64,000 bases of DNA. Source: Adiantum capillus-veneris (taxonomy: Eukaryota; Streptophyta; Polypodiopsida; Polypodiales; Pteridaceae). The stretch covers positions 132,858,682-132,922,681 of the forward strand of contig CM043967.1 of NCBI GenBank assembly GCA_014529385.2, in the 5' to 3' direction. Shown here piece after piece: positions 1 through 10,261 of the stretch (positions are counted from its first letter, which is position 1; every line of letters begins with the position of its first letter). The notes beneath the pieces were generated by a model. The model made no database searches. It was not told where the DNA came from and saw only the letters and a list, made by a program, of their open reading frames with translations. The translations under genes were made by a program, and so were the position numbers.

Positions 1-1646
1 AAAAATATTATCCAAGAATACCAGAATGAAGTCATCAAGATACGGGTGAAAAATATTATTCATTAAGCACATGAAAGTTGTTGGTTCATTAGTCAAACCA
101 AAAGCGAGAACTCGAAATTCATAATGTCCATAACGTGTACGAAAAGAAATCTTTGGAATGTCCTCGACCTTAATGCAGATTTGATGGTAGCCAGAACGAA
201 GATCAACCTTTGAAAATATTGTGGCACCACTCAAATGACTAAGCAGTTCATCTATGTGAGGAAGAGGATATTTGTTCTTAATGGTCTGTTTGTTTAATCC
301 CCTATAGTCGATGTATAACCTATATGTACCATCCTTTTTCTTTTTGAATAACACAAGACTACCCCAAGGAGATACACTAGGCTTAATGAAACCCTTTTTT
401 CAAAAGATCATCAAGTTGTATCTTGAGCTCTTTAAGCTCATCAATATTGAACCTGTATGGAGCTCTTGAATAAGCTGGATATAGATCTATGGCGTGGTCT
501 ACCGCTCTAGGCGGAGGCATACCAGGAATATCGTCCGGAAACACATCCTTAAATTCATGTAAGAGATCCTCTATAAATTCTGGATTTGTCTCTTTATGTT
601 TATCCCCAGATTCTCTTTAATCTCATTAGCAAACACAAGCAACGTCTCACACTCTTATTTAAGTCACCTTATCAATTCCATTGCCAAAACTAGATTTAGA
701 ATCTCTTTCTTTCCACAAAGAGTGTGGCTTATCATCATCAAATGATTAAAGATATATTTTTCTTTCTTAACAATCAATCAAAACATGATTTTCAATCATC
801 TAATTGATACCAATGATAACATCATGCATATCAATGTTTATGATATAGAAATCATCGTTATACTTCCGACTCTTCAAAGAAAAAAAAATAAAATTTCTAC
901 TAACTCTTTCGTGAAACTATTATTACCACTAGTTAAGTCCACAAGTCTTTTAACTTCTCGATTTAATTTCAAGTTTAATTTCTCAATCAATTTAGACGAT
1001 AAGAAGCAATGAATACTATCCAAATCAATTAAGAAATTCAAATTTTAATCTCAACTTCTACGCATAAATTCGATCTCACAGAAGCTTTCAAAGGACGTAT
1101 CAAAGACATAAAACATCACAAAGAAGGGGTAGATGACTTACCTTTATCGTACGCATCGTCAAAAGTCTCCAATTGAGTCATCTTGGTACGTATTGTCTTA
1201 CCGGTCACCTTGCTCGAGCATTCGAAAGTCTGGTGGTCGTGTTCTCGATATTGAAAGTATAATCCAAATCTTTGAGTTCTTCAATCCACGCTTCTAAATC
1301 TTCGCATATCTTTCTTATGCCATCAAACTCTTTAAGCTTAGCCTTCGTTAAGAATGATTTGGTTGTCGCTTCTCCCATATCGTTATCGTTTCTTTTGGCG
1401 GTACCACAGCGCCACCACGATGATTATTGTTTCCAGGTGGATTAGCATGGTTTTCACCTTCATGTTGGCCATCAAGGTCTACATAGATATCAAGCTCTCG
1501 TGTTGCTTTGCCCCACAGAGCCTCAGCACACTCTCGATTTGCAATTTTCAGATCTTCTCATAGTCGCCGAATCAGGTCTTCTTGCTCCTTCATCCTCCTC
1601 TTGTATCCTTCCATGTCCAGAATCAACCGCTTGCTTTGATACCAAT
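1..1646 (-). pseudogene. Chromovirus G1 copy A: RT, protease and gag remnants
   Basis: Minus-strand internal region of a Ty3/gypsy chromovirus, cut by the window start. Reading down from about 395 to 1, an RT segment matches the same region of the fuller copy at 12450-12840, with the RGLNK, PLPHID and FGLTN RT motifs. The segment ends in F-L-D-N (N codon at 7-9), where a working RT has F/Y-x-D-D. A small insertion near 392-400 shifts the RT frame. Protease remnants lie around 785-1030; the active-site triad reads D-L-D (1018-1026) instead of D-S/T-G. The gag N-terminus lies around 1215-1400. The rest of gag, including any zinc knuckle, is absent, as in the other copies here. This copy is more diverged from copies B and C than they are from each other. 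Confidence 0.8.
1633..1644 (-). other. Primer binding site, initiator tRNA-Met (copy A)
   Basis: On the minus strand this reads TGGTATCAAAGC, one base from the plant initiator tRNA-Met PBS TGGTATCAGAGC. It lies two bases inside the end of LTR A, which confirms the minus orientation and 5' LTR status of 1647-2747. Confidence 0.8.
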
Positions 1647-2747
1647 TGTCACGGGAACCGAATAACAGAGATAGACAGCAAAACAGAGGAAGAAATCTTT
1701 GTATTGATAGTGTTTAATACAACATAGAAGCAAAATATATATGGGCGCACTCCGTTGTACGGAGCTCGAACCTCCCGACCACCCCCGAGCTTCAATTCGC
1801 TTGCATGCAGCATCTCACTCGCACTCGCACTCGCACTCGCACTCGCAGAAGAGAGAATGGTGAATGATCCCCAAACGCACCACCCGTCGTGCTTTTATCC
1901 TTCTTTTCCTCGAAAAGCCTGTACGATTTTCGTACCAAGTATACCTGCGAGAATAATATAAGAACGTGATCGCTAAGCGATCCGTAAAGGTTAGATTTCT
2001 ATCATGACACTTTGCACAGATCCTGTTTCACACATTGATTTCTGCATCGCCTACAAAATAGCCAAAAGAACATACTCGTGCAACCAATTCAACATGATAA
2101 TCAAAGTAAAAAAACATAATTATATACCTTCATAATCTCAATTGTCATACTCTACCATGAAGAAACAATCCACTTCTTGGTTGATAGCAGGGAGAACTGT
2201 ATGATGTTGTATGTCTGTCTGTCCCTGTGTACACTACACTGCTGCTGCCTTCTGTTTTTTTTCATCATAACTTTTACAAACAAACTCAGAACAGAGCAAT
2301 CCAAGTACTCAAAACGACGGGAATAGGTTTGGTCTACAAGGCCACGCGAACAGAATTGCGAAAAAACATCTCAGTTTGGCTAAAAACGCAACTTTTAGGT
2401 CGCAACTCATAAAAGCTCTATTTTTGGATCTCCACTACTTTTTCAACTTATTTTAAGTCTACCCATGCATTTTAAGCTAAAACACATAAATATAAAATAT
2501 TGATATTAATAAAAATCTCAATTTTACTGTTCATAGACAGACTATCTGTTATTCATTAATCTTTATCAAATCCGTTTTTAGTGTATTATTTAAAAAAAAG
2601 AATATATGTTCTCTCTTAATATCTCAACTCATTCGTATAAGCTCTATTTAATAGACTATTCAACAATCTTTCAAATCGTGCTAACGAAAGATATGTCCTG
2701 CTACATTCTTTTCGACTTTAAGAACTTCAAAGACTAGTCCTATTACA
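1647..2747 (-). repeat. Chromovirus G1 LTR A (5' LTR)
   Basis: 1101-bp LTR bounded by TGTCACGGG at the low end and CCTATTACA at the high end, so TG...CA on either strand. It is collinear with LTRs B (9119-10209) and C (14142-15267). Internal features are a CTCGCA hexamer array at about 1818-1848, a palindrome GATCGCTAAGCGATC near 1968-1982, and a TATA-like TTATATTATT on the minus strand next to it. Its high edge abuts a (GA)n tract, so a GAGAG target duplication is possible; the partner end lies outside the window. Confidence 0.85.
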
Positions 2748-2763
2748 GAGAGAGAGAGAGAGA

Positions 2764-2817
<54 letters not shown>

Positions 2818-3255
2818 ACGAGAGATAGGGTACGTAGACAGAGAAGAAACTATGGAACTAAAAGAGGCAAAGGGGTTTTGCCTGCTACATGCATTGCCAT
2901 GTACACCTGGGAGTGCACGTATGTGTCTCTCCATATAGGATTTGACCAATAAAGACGAGATTTTGACCCGGTGGTCCTGATCTCCGTACACCTTTGGACC
3001 GAGGTGTACGGAGATTGGGCAAGACTAGAGAATGTGAGGTAGTTTACATTGTGAGGAGTATATATATATATATATATATTAAAACAACATTCATAATCAT
3101 TGTAGATGGCAACGTCATCAACTAACATGGAGGAAAAGATTGCATGCTCGTGCACGCTCTGCAGGTATCAAATCCTGCGCAAGCATAGGATATGTAATGA
3201 GCATGTGCACATGTACGGAGAGTTTGCTAGAGAGACCGTACAGAATCTGCGATAC
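2748..3255 (+). pseudogene. CACTA transposase gene 5' fragment
   Basis: Collinear with 18710-19152 of the full CACTA element: (GA)n tract, the same upstream leader, the same 14-bp foldback (2980-2993 with 3002-3015), a TA run, then an ATG at 3106. About 50 codons follow of the same C-x-C-x2-C transposase-associated domain. Homology stops at about 3255, where T2 retroelement sequence begins, and G1 LTR A abuts the left side. This is a remnant of a second, closely related CACTA copy cut by later insertions or rearrangement. It cannot encode a transposase. Confidence 0.8.
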
Positions 3256-3371
3256 GACTCTGATAGCGGGAAAAAGAGCAGCGCAATCGGGTGGCCTCTG
3301 TACTCGTGCACACTCCACAAACCACGCCTCATGCAAACAAGCAAAGAACAAAACAAAGGGGGCACCACCCT
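3256..3371 (-). other. Possible PBS and leader beside the T2 LTR
   Basis: On the minus strand, TGGTGCCCCC (3358-3367) matches the start of the PBS just inside the 5' LTR of T1 (43779-43788), followed by about 100 bases that stop where CACTA sequence begins. If real, the LTR above it also acts as a 5' LTR for an element that has been lost. The match is only ten bases, so the LTR could instead extend to 3256, where TGATAGC begins. Confidence 0.4.
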
Positions 3372-3858
3372 AAATTAAGAAGTCTAGGGACCTCACACAT
3401 AGTGCACATAGACAAGTGAGACTTCTGGCATTATGATGGCATCAAAACATATGGCAAAACACATAGAAACGAAGCTTAGGGACCTTATGTAGCATATATA
3501 TACACAAGACATCAGCTTAACAATACAACGGCATCTGATCATACATAACAAGGATATAGAGAAGCAAGCCAAGGATGGCATAATCCCTTGTCAAAAACAA
3601 TCAACCCAGCAAGTAGGTATGATCCTACTAGCAACACATCAATACCTTAGAGAATGATGGCGAGGATGGTGTCCATGGAGCATGAGAGAAGACTCCTTAT
3701 TTAGGTTTTAGGGCTAGTAATGTAGCATACTAGAGGGAGAGAGAGAGAGGGAGAGAGAGTAGAGCTCCATCCATAGCTCCTCGTTGTGAGAAATGTCGTC
3801 ATAGCTTCGTTGCTTGGTGAAGTGGGTGAAGTGTTGGTTTTGAGTGAGAGAAGGCCTC

Positions 3859-3866
3859 CTTATATA
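3859..3866 (-). promoter_or_regulatory. TATA box of T2 LTR
   Basis: Minus-strand TATATAAG followed by GAGGCCTTCTC. The same arrangement occurs at the TATA boxes of both T1 LTRs (43241 and 50982), which supports it as the U3 core promoter. Confidence 0.6.
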
Positions 3867-3950
3867 GATTTCTGAGAGGGTTTAGGATTAGGGATAAACA
3901 TGCTTAAATCCGCTGATTGGGGTTACTTTTTGCTTAGGGTGGTCAACAGA

Positions 3951-4826
3951 TTGAGGTCACCTGATATGTCACCATCAAGATATTCTCTAGAGTGATGTGA
4001 GAGGGGAGGGTAAATGCTGATTTTTCTGATTGTGACACATGGGGATAAGGCCTTGACCAGCATTTAAGAGCAGGTAAGGTGGCTGTTGAAACTGGAGGTT
4101 TTGCACATGTCATGGGGGGACCTGCTGGGTCCTCCTGAATATCAAATTCTCAAAAAATCCTCAACCATGGCTTCTTTTGACATGTGTTCTTTGAAAAAAT
4201 CAGCATGTCTCTTTTCAACTCAAAAGTCTTTATCCCTGTTGACTCACCTTTACCATAAGATTTTCCCCTTTTCTCCTCCTGTAACTGTATTGTTGATGCC
4301 CAATCACTGCTTCTAGTAACAGTGAACTGTTACCTACCAAATACTTATGGTGTAGTAAAAAATATTTACCATGGGTAAAAAAAGTTTCTATAGGTAAAAA
4401 GTGATTTTTGAGGTCACCTGATATGTCACCATCAAGATATTCTCTAGAGTGATGTGAGAGGGGAGGGTAAATGCTGATTTTTCTGATTGTGACACATGGG
4501 GATAAGGCCTTGACCAGCATTTAAGAGCAGGTAAGGTGGCTGTTGAAACTGGAGGTTTTGCACATGTCATGGGGGGACCTGCTGGGTCCTCCTGAATATC
4601 AAATTCTCAAAAAATCCTCAACCATGGCTTCTTTTGACATGTGTTCTTTGAAAAAATCAGCATGTCTCTTTTCAACTCAAAAGTCTTTATCCCTGTTGAC
4701 TCACCTTTACCATAAGATTTTCCCCTTTTCTCCTCCTGTAACTGTATTGTTGATGCCCAATCACTGCTTCTAGTAACAGTGAACTGTTACCTACCAAATA
4801 CTTATGGTGTAGTAAAAAATATTTAC
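3951..4826. repeat. 457-bp tandem duplication
   Basis: 3951-4369 and 4408-4826 are direct repeats offset by exactly 457 bases and look identical or nearly so; the short open frames in both (4086 and 4543) translate identically. A 38-base spacer (4370-4407) separates them. The copies end in a TAAAAAATATTTAC motif that is then reiterated at 4827-4897 as a minisatellite of about 20-base units. Confidence 0.9.
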
Positions 4827-4900
4827 TGTGGCAAAAAATATTTACTGTAGGTAAAAAATATTTACTGTGGCAAAAAATATTTACTGTCGGTAAAAAAGTG
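4827..4900. repeat. Minisatellite of AAAAAATATTTACTGT units
   Basis: Four consecutive units alternate between TGTGGC and TGTAGGT or TGTCGGT linkers and A/T cores. They lie directly after the second 457-bp copy, and the same motif ends both copies, so slippage or template switching at this motif may have produced the duplication. Confidence 0.8.
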
Positions 4901-5182
4901 AAAACGGAGTATGTTGTGCTGTGAGTCCACACGAACATCCTCGTGTAAATTTCACTAGAAATTCACACCTAGAATGGGCTATTCTGTAAGATATAGGTTG
5001 TAGGCATGCATAAGAGCTCGTTCCCACGTATCTTCTGTCCATGGCACTTTTTACTCTTTGGTGCTTGGGAAGTAGATTTTTCTTCTCTTTCGAGATCCCT
5101 TGGACTAGAGTATCCTCATCTCCCCAACAACTGACTGTGCCTTTATTGCATCTTCAGAAAGGGTCCTAAAAACCATGCATCA

Positions 5183-5200
5183 TATAGCCCTCCCCCTTAA
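5183..5200 (-). other. Polypurine tract of T2
   Basis: Minus strand TTAAGGGGGAGGGCTATA, immediately before the LTR start TGATGC. The upstream context GCTAGAGGCAT...CCTCTAGC is also found before the T1 PPT (about 49972-50012), linking T1 and T2 as one family or sister families. Confidence 0.75.
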
Positions 5201-5522
5201 GCTAGAGGTATTTGATGCCTCTAGCTGTAGGTTGTGCTACAATAGGGTTCTCTTGAATACTTACCCACCTGGTACCAATTGAATTTGCCATGTTACTGCT
5301 TTCTTGGCTGATACACCCTGTTTAGTCCTTTATGATGAATAATGGTATCCATCCATGACTAACAACTGGTCTCCTAGACCCTTGAAAGCCATACCCCATC
5401 CATTGTCAATATCCGCTTTCACTGGTAGCATTCTCTTTTTTTTTTTTTTTTCTCTCTTTTTTTTTTTTTTGTCTTCTCCTTTTTTTCTTTTTTTTGAAAC
5501 GACTATGTACATGATTGTTACC
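5201..5522. other. T2 3' untranslated segment with T-rich tract
   Basis: Lies between the integrase end and the PPT. It holds two long T runs (5431-5495, A-rich on the coding strand) and no coding potential. I see no other element. Confidence 0.6.
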
Positions 5523-7967
5523 TTAGTTGGAGCTCGAATATGATGAGCTCTCCTCTGAACCATCCTTAGCATTGATTTCACCAGCATATGGCTGTGAAAG
5601 ACGACATTGGTAGGCCTTCGATCGCCAACCATTTACCGGGGTCTGATATACCTTACCATCTAGGTCACCTAGTTGGTAACTACCATTTGAGAACCTCTGT
5701 ATCACTATAAAAGGGCCTTCCCACTTAAGCAAGAACTTACCATCCTTCCTGCGATCAAAGCGATTGTCGTATCTGAGCACTAAAGAACCTTCCTTGATAC
5801 CTTTCTTAACAAGGTTGCGATTGAACTTCTTTCGTTTCTTCTCTGCCTGGGCTGCATAGTACTTCACTGCTGACTCTCGATCTAGCCCTAACCTCTCCAA
5901 ATCGATGATTCTTCCTTCCACCTGCTTCTCTTGACTATCCTCTTGATGTGCTTTTAGAACTCGGAGGCTCGCTAGCTCCACTTCTATAGGCAATAGTGCC
6001 TCTTGCCCGTAAACCAAGTGAAAAGGTGTATACCCCAAGGATGTTTTAAACGATGTTCTGTAGGCCCAAAGTGCTGCATCTAGGTGTTTGTCCCATGCCT
6101 TAGGATGTAAATGCACATGCTTAGTGATGATTTTACATATAAGACCATTTACCTTTTCCACAAGACCATTGCACTGAGGGTAGTATGGTGTAGAGTGCCT
6201 GCGCTTGATTTTTAACTTGCTCATCACTTGCTCGACTAAATCAGCTCGAAATCCCGGTCCCCTATCCGAGAGAATCTCCAAAGGTGTGCCAAAATGGCAA
6301 CAAAGGCATTCAAAAATGAAATCACTCACGTCCTTGGCTGTGATGCGCTTTGTGGGACGAGCTTCTGCCCATCTGGTCATGTACTCCACCCCCATAATGA
6401 TGTATTCCTTCCCTGATTGAGTGCAAGGTAGTGGCCCTATTGCATCTATCCCCCATTTTTCAAATGGCCCATAGGTTTTGATTGGATGCTGATTTTCATG
6501 GGTAAGACGCCTTGGTCCAGCTTTTTGGCAAACCTCACATGTGCGGCACTAATGTTGTACATCTCGATGGAGGCTTGGCCACGTGAACCCTGCTTGTAAA
6601 ATCTTTCTGCTAGTAATCTCTTGTGCAAAGTGGCCACCACACACACCTTCATGACAACTAAACAAAATATCCTTTATCTCTTGGGATGTAGGAACTCTCC
6701 TTAAGACAACATCTTTCCCTCTACAATACAAATCCTCATTCACTAAGCTATAGCTGGTAGCCTTTTTTGCCAACCACCTACGTTCACTTTTACTCATACC
6801 AGAGGGTGCTTCACAATGCTCAAGAAGGTAAAGTAAATCATGCAGCTCCTCCTTTCCCAGGTATAAAGGACTTTTCACAAGGATAGCACCTACTATGAGA
6901 GTTTGTAGTTCTTCACCTGCTAAGGCATCTGCTTCTCAATTTTGATCTCTAGGTACAAAGTGCACTCGGACTTGTTTAAAACCCTTCAACAAGGCCTTTG
7001 CTTCCCTCATCTTAACAGACAATTTGTCATTTTTACAGGCCCATACACCATTCATTTGCTTAACAATCAACATGGAGTCACCAAAAACATTTAGCTTTGT
7101 GATGCCCTGAGAAAGACAACATTGCAACCCTAAAACAAGGGCATGGTACTCTGCCTCATTGTTAGAATGAACCTCTTTTAGATGAAACCCTTTTGCAAAG
7201 ATCTTCTCCTTCTCTGGACCTAATATTACTATGCCTGCTGATGCCTTGTCTTTGGTCCTCTTGTAAGCCCCATCAAAATACAGATTGTGTGCTCCCAGTA
7301 GAACTTCAGGCTCCGGGATAGGCGGTACCTTACTAGGTGCCTCTTTCATGGCCTTCTCATAACACCTTTGTGTGAGGACATCTGCCAAACAAGCACAGGT
7401 GGAATCCTCTACTTGTAGTGTGTAGTCAAACTCTTGAAGCTGCACCATGAAAGTACATGAAACATACGGGTGAAAAATATTATTCATTAAGCACATGAAA
7501 GTTGCTGGTGCATTAGTTAAACCAAAAGTAAGAACTGTAAATTCATAATGCCCATAACGTGTACGAAAAGCTGTCTTTAGAATGTCCTCGACCTTAATGC
7601 GGATTTGATGATAGCCAGAACGAAGGTCGAACTTTGAAAATATTGTGGCACCACTCAATTGGTTAAACAATTCATCTATGTGAGGAAGAGGATATTTGTT
7701 CTTAATGGTCTCTTTGTTTAATCCCCTATAGTCAATGCATAACCTATATGTACCATGCTTTTTCTTTTGGAATAACACAGGACTACCCCAAGGAGATACA
7801 CTAGGTTTAATGAAACCCTCATCAAGTTGTATCTTGAGTTCTTTAAGCTCATCAATATTGAACCTGTATGGAGCTCTTGAATAAGGTGTTTCTCTTGGAT
7901 ATAGATCTATGGCATGGTCTAGTACCGCTCTAGGCGGAGGTATACCAGGAAGATCATCCGGAAACAC
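5523..7967 (-). pseudogene. Chimeric pol: G1 RT joined to Tat-like RNase H and integrase
   Basis: One minus-strand frame of about 815 codons with only two internal stops (TGA at 6936-6938, TAG at 6546-6548). Codons from 7967 to about 7464 encode the N-terminal half of G1 RT, up to the residues H-P-Y before the catalytic loop. After 14 bases of unexplained filler (7450-7463) the frame continues into Tat-like sequence: the tether to the second RNase H ([23 protein letters not shown]), then the HHCC zinc finger, the integrase core (GIDAIGPLP, LSDRGPGF, NGLVEKVNG) and a C-terminal domain ending in NGWRSKAYQCRL. The TAG replaces the Trp seen in T1, and the TGA sits beside the last RNase H Asp. The RT active loop (x-D-D) and the native RNase H are missing at the junction, so the product could not work as RT. 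It is a recombination product. Confidence 0.85.
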
Positions 7968-9118
7968 ATCCTTAATTCATGTAAGAGATCCTCTACAAAT
8001 TCTAGATTTGTCTCTTTCTCTTTATCCCCAGATTCTTGTTTAATCTCATTAGCAAACACAAGCAACGTCTCACACCCTTATCTAAGTCACCTTATCGATT
8101 CCATGGCCAAAACTAGATTTAGAATCTCTTTGTTTCCACGAAGAGTGTGACTTATCATCATCAAATGATTAAAGATATATTTTTCTTTCTTAACAATCAA
8201 TCAAAACATGATTTTCAATCATCTAATTGATACCAATGATAATATCATGCATATCAATGTTTATGATATAGAAATCATCTTTATGCTTCCGACTCTTCAA
8301 AGACAAAAAAAACAAATTTTCTACTAACTCTTTCGTGAAACTATTATTACCATTGGTTAAGTCCACAATTCTATTGACTTCTCGATTTAATTTCAAGTTT
8401 AATTTCTCAATCAATTTAGACGATAAGAAGCAATGAATACTATCCAAATCAATTAAGAAATTTAAATTTAAATCTCAAATTTTACGCATAAATGCGATAA
8501 CATAAGCTTTCAAAGGACATATCAAAAACATAAAACATCACAAAGAAGGGGTAGATGACTTACCTTTATCGTACGCATCGCCAAAAGTCTCCAATTGAGC
8601 CATCTTGGTATGTATTGTCTTATCGGTCACCTTGCTCGAGCATTCGAAAGTCTGGTGGTTGTGTTCTCGATATTGAAAGTATCATCCAAATCTTTGAGTT
8701 CTTCAATCCACGCTTCTAAATCTTCGCATATCTTTCTTATGCCATCAAACTCTTTAAGCTTAGCCTTCATTAAGAATGATTTGATTGTCGCTTGTTCCAT
8801 ATGGTCATCGTTTCCTTTTCGCGTTGACAACCTCTACGTCCATCACCACCGTTACCACCATCACCACTGCCAGGTGCCCCATCGCCGCCACGATGATTAT
8901 TGTTTCCTGGTGGAGTAGCATGGTTTTCGCCTTCATGTTTGCCATCCAGTCCACATAGATATCAGGCTCTCGTGCTGCTTTGCCCCACAGATCCTCAGCA
9001 CGCTCTCGATTTTCTTCTTCCAGATCTTCTTATAGTCGTCGAATAAGGTCTTCTTGCTCCTTCATCGTCCTCTTGTATCCTTCCATGTCCAGAATCAATC
9101 GCTTGCTCTGATACCAAT
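7464..9118 (-). pseudogene. Chromovirus G1 copy B internal fragment
   Basis: Collinear, at a constant offset of 5023 bases, with 12487-14141, and nearly identical to it. Contents on the minus strand are the RT N-terminal half (7464-7967, open and joined to the Tat-like segment), a protease remnant (8223-8450, active site D-L-D at 8442-8450), and the gag N-terminus (8627-8830, about 67 residues). It shares with copy C a one-base deletion upstream of RT (at about 7975) that copy A lacks. Gag is deleted after its N-terminus. Confidence 0.85.
9105..9116 (-). other. Primer binding site, initiator tRNA-Met (copy B)
   Basis: Minus strand TGGTATCAGAGC, an exact match to the plant initiator tRNA-Met PBS, two bases from LTR B. 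Confidence 0.9.
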
Positions 9119-10209
9119 TGTCACGGGAACCGAATAATAGAGATCGATCGCAAAAGATAGAGAAAGAGATCTTTGTATTGATGAATCTTTGTAGAGTTTT
9201 GATAGAACAGAGGAGCAAAATATATGGGCGCACTCCGTTGTACGGAGCTCGAACCTCCCGACCACCCCCGAGCTTCAGTTCGCTTGCATGCAGCGTCTCA
9301 CTTGCACTTGCACTCACACTCACACTCTCACTCGCACTCGCATAAGAAGAGATCGGTGAATGATTCCCAAACGCACCACCCGTCGTGCTTTTATCCTTCT
9401 TTTCCTCGAAAAACCTGCATATTTTTTGCACCAAGTATACCTGCGAGAATAATATAAGAACGTGATCGCTAAGCGATCCGTGAAGGTTAGATTTCTATCA
9501 TGACACATTGCACAGATCCTGTTTCACACATTGATTTCTGCATCGCCTACAAAATAGCCAAAAGAACATACTCGTGCAACCAATTCAACATGATAATCAA
9601 AGGAAAAAAACATAATTATATACCTTAATAATTTCAATTGCCATACTTTACCATGAAGAAACAATCCACTTCTTGGTTGATAGCAGGGAGAGTTATATGA
9701 TGTTGTATGTCTGTCTGTTCCTGTGTATACTACACTACTGCTGCCTTCTATTTTTTTTATATCATAACTTTTACAAACAAACTCAGAACAGAGCAATCCA
9801 TGTACTCAAAACGACGGGAATAGGTCTGGTCTACAAGGCTAGACGGACAGAATTACGAAAAACGTCTTTCTTTGGCTGAAAACGCAACTTTTAGTTCGCG
9901 ACTCATAAAACCTCTATTTTTGGGTCTCCACTACTTTTTCAACTTATTTTAAGCCTTCCCATGCATTTTAAGCTAAAATACATAAATATAAAACATTGAT
10001 ATTAATAAAAATCTCAATTTTACTATTTATAGACAGACTATCTGTTATTCATTGATCTTTATCAAATATATGTTCTCTCTTAATATCTCAAACTCATTCA
10101 TATAAGCTCTATTTAATAGACTATTCAACAATCTTTCAAATCGTACTAAACGAAATACCCTACTCCATTCTTTTTGACTTTTAGAACTTCAAAAATTAGT
10201 CCTATTACA
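9119..10209 (-). repeat. Chromovirus G1 LTR B, shared by two internal regions
   Basis: 1091 bp, TGTCACGGG...CCTATTACA. The PBS (9105-9116) adjoins its low side and the PPT (10210-10222) its high side, so it is at once the 5' LTR of copy B and the 3' LTR of the 10210-14141 internal region. It lacks about 31 bases near 10070 that LTRs A, C and D keep. It contains the CTCGCA-type hexamer array and the GATCGCTAAGCGATC palindrome. Confidence 0.9.
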
Positions 10210-10222
10210 TTCTCCCTTTATC
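10210..10222 (-). other. Polypurine tract of G1
   Basis: Minus strand GATAAAGGGAGAA directly precedes the LTR start TGTAATAGG. The copy beside LTR C (15268-15280) reads CATAAGGGGAGAA. Confidence 0.8.
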
Positions 10223-10261
10223 AAAATTAACTCTGTCCTCAGAGTTGAAAAGAGAGGAAAA

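Larger units (their letters stand above)
3372..5182 (-). repeat. Tat-like T2 LTR with internal duplication
   Basis: The high edge is set by the PPT: the minus strand reads AAGGGGGAGGGCTATA and then TGATGCATGG, so the LTR starts at 5182. A minus-strand TATA box (CTATATAAGGAGGCC, around 3852-3867) matches the T1 LTR promoter context (CTATATAAAGAGGCC). The low edge is uncertain (about 3370-3380, just outside the PBS-like site). The LTR contains a 457-bp-offset tandem duplication and is longer than the 1.45-1.5 kb T1 LTRs. Confidence 0.65.

Noticed and set aside
4086-4773. Two identical 76-residue open frames
   Set aside because: They lie in the 457-bp LTR duplication, so their identity follows from DNA duplication. 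No start context or family signal supports a gene.
5431-5495. Poly(T) as the tail of a reverse-oriented LINE or SINE
   Set aside because: It lies between T2 pol and its PPT, interrupted by CTC; there is no element body or target duplication.
6377-6395. Loss of a catalytic Asp in T2 integrase (GVEYM against GVDYM in T1)
   Set aside because: That Asp is not one of the D-D-E residues; the first catalytic Asp is in GIDAIGPL upstream and is present.
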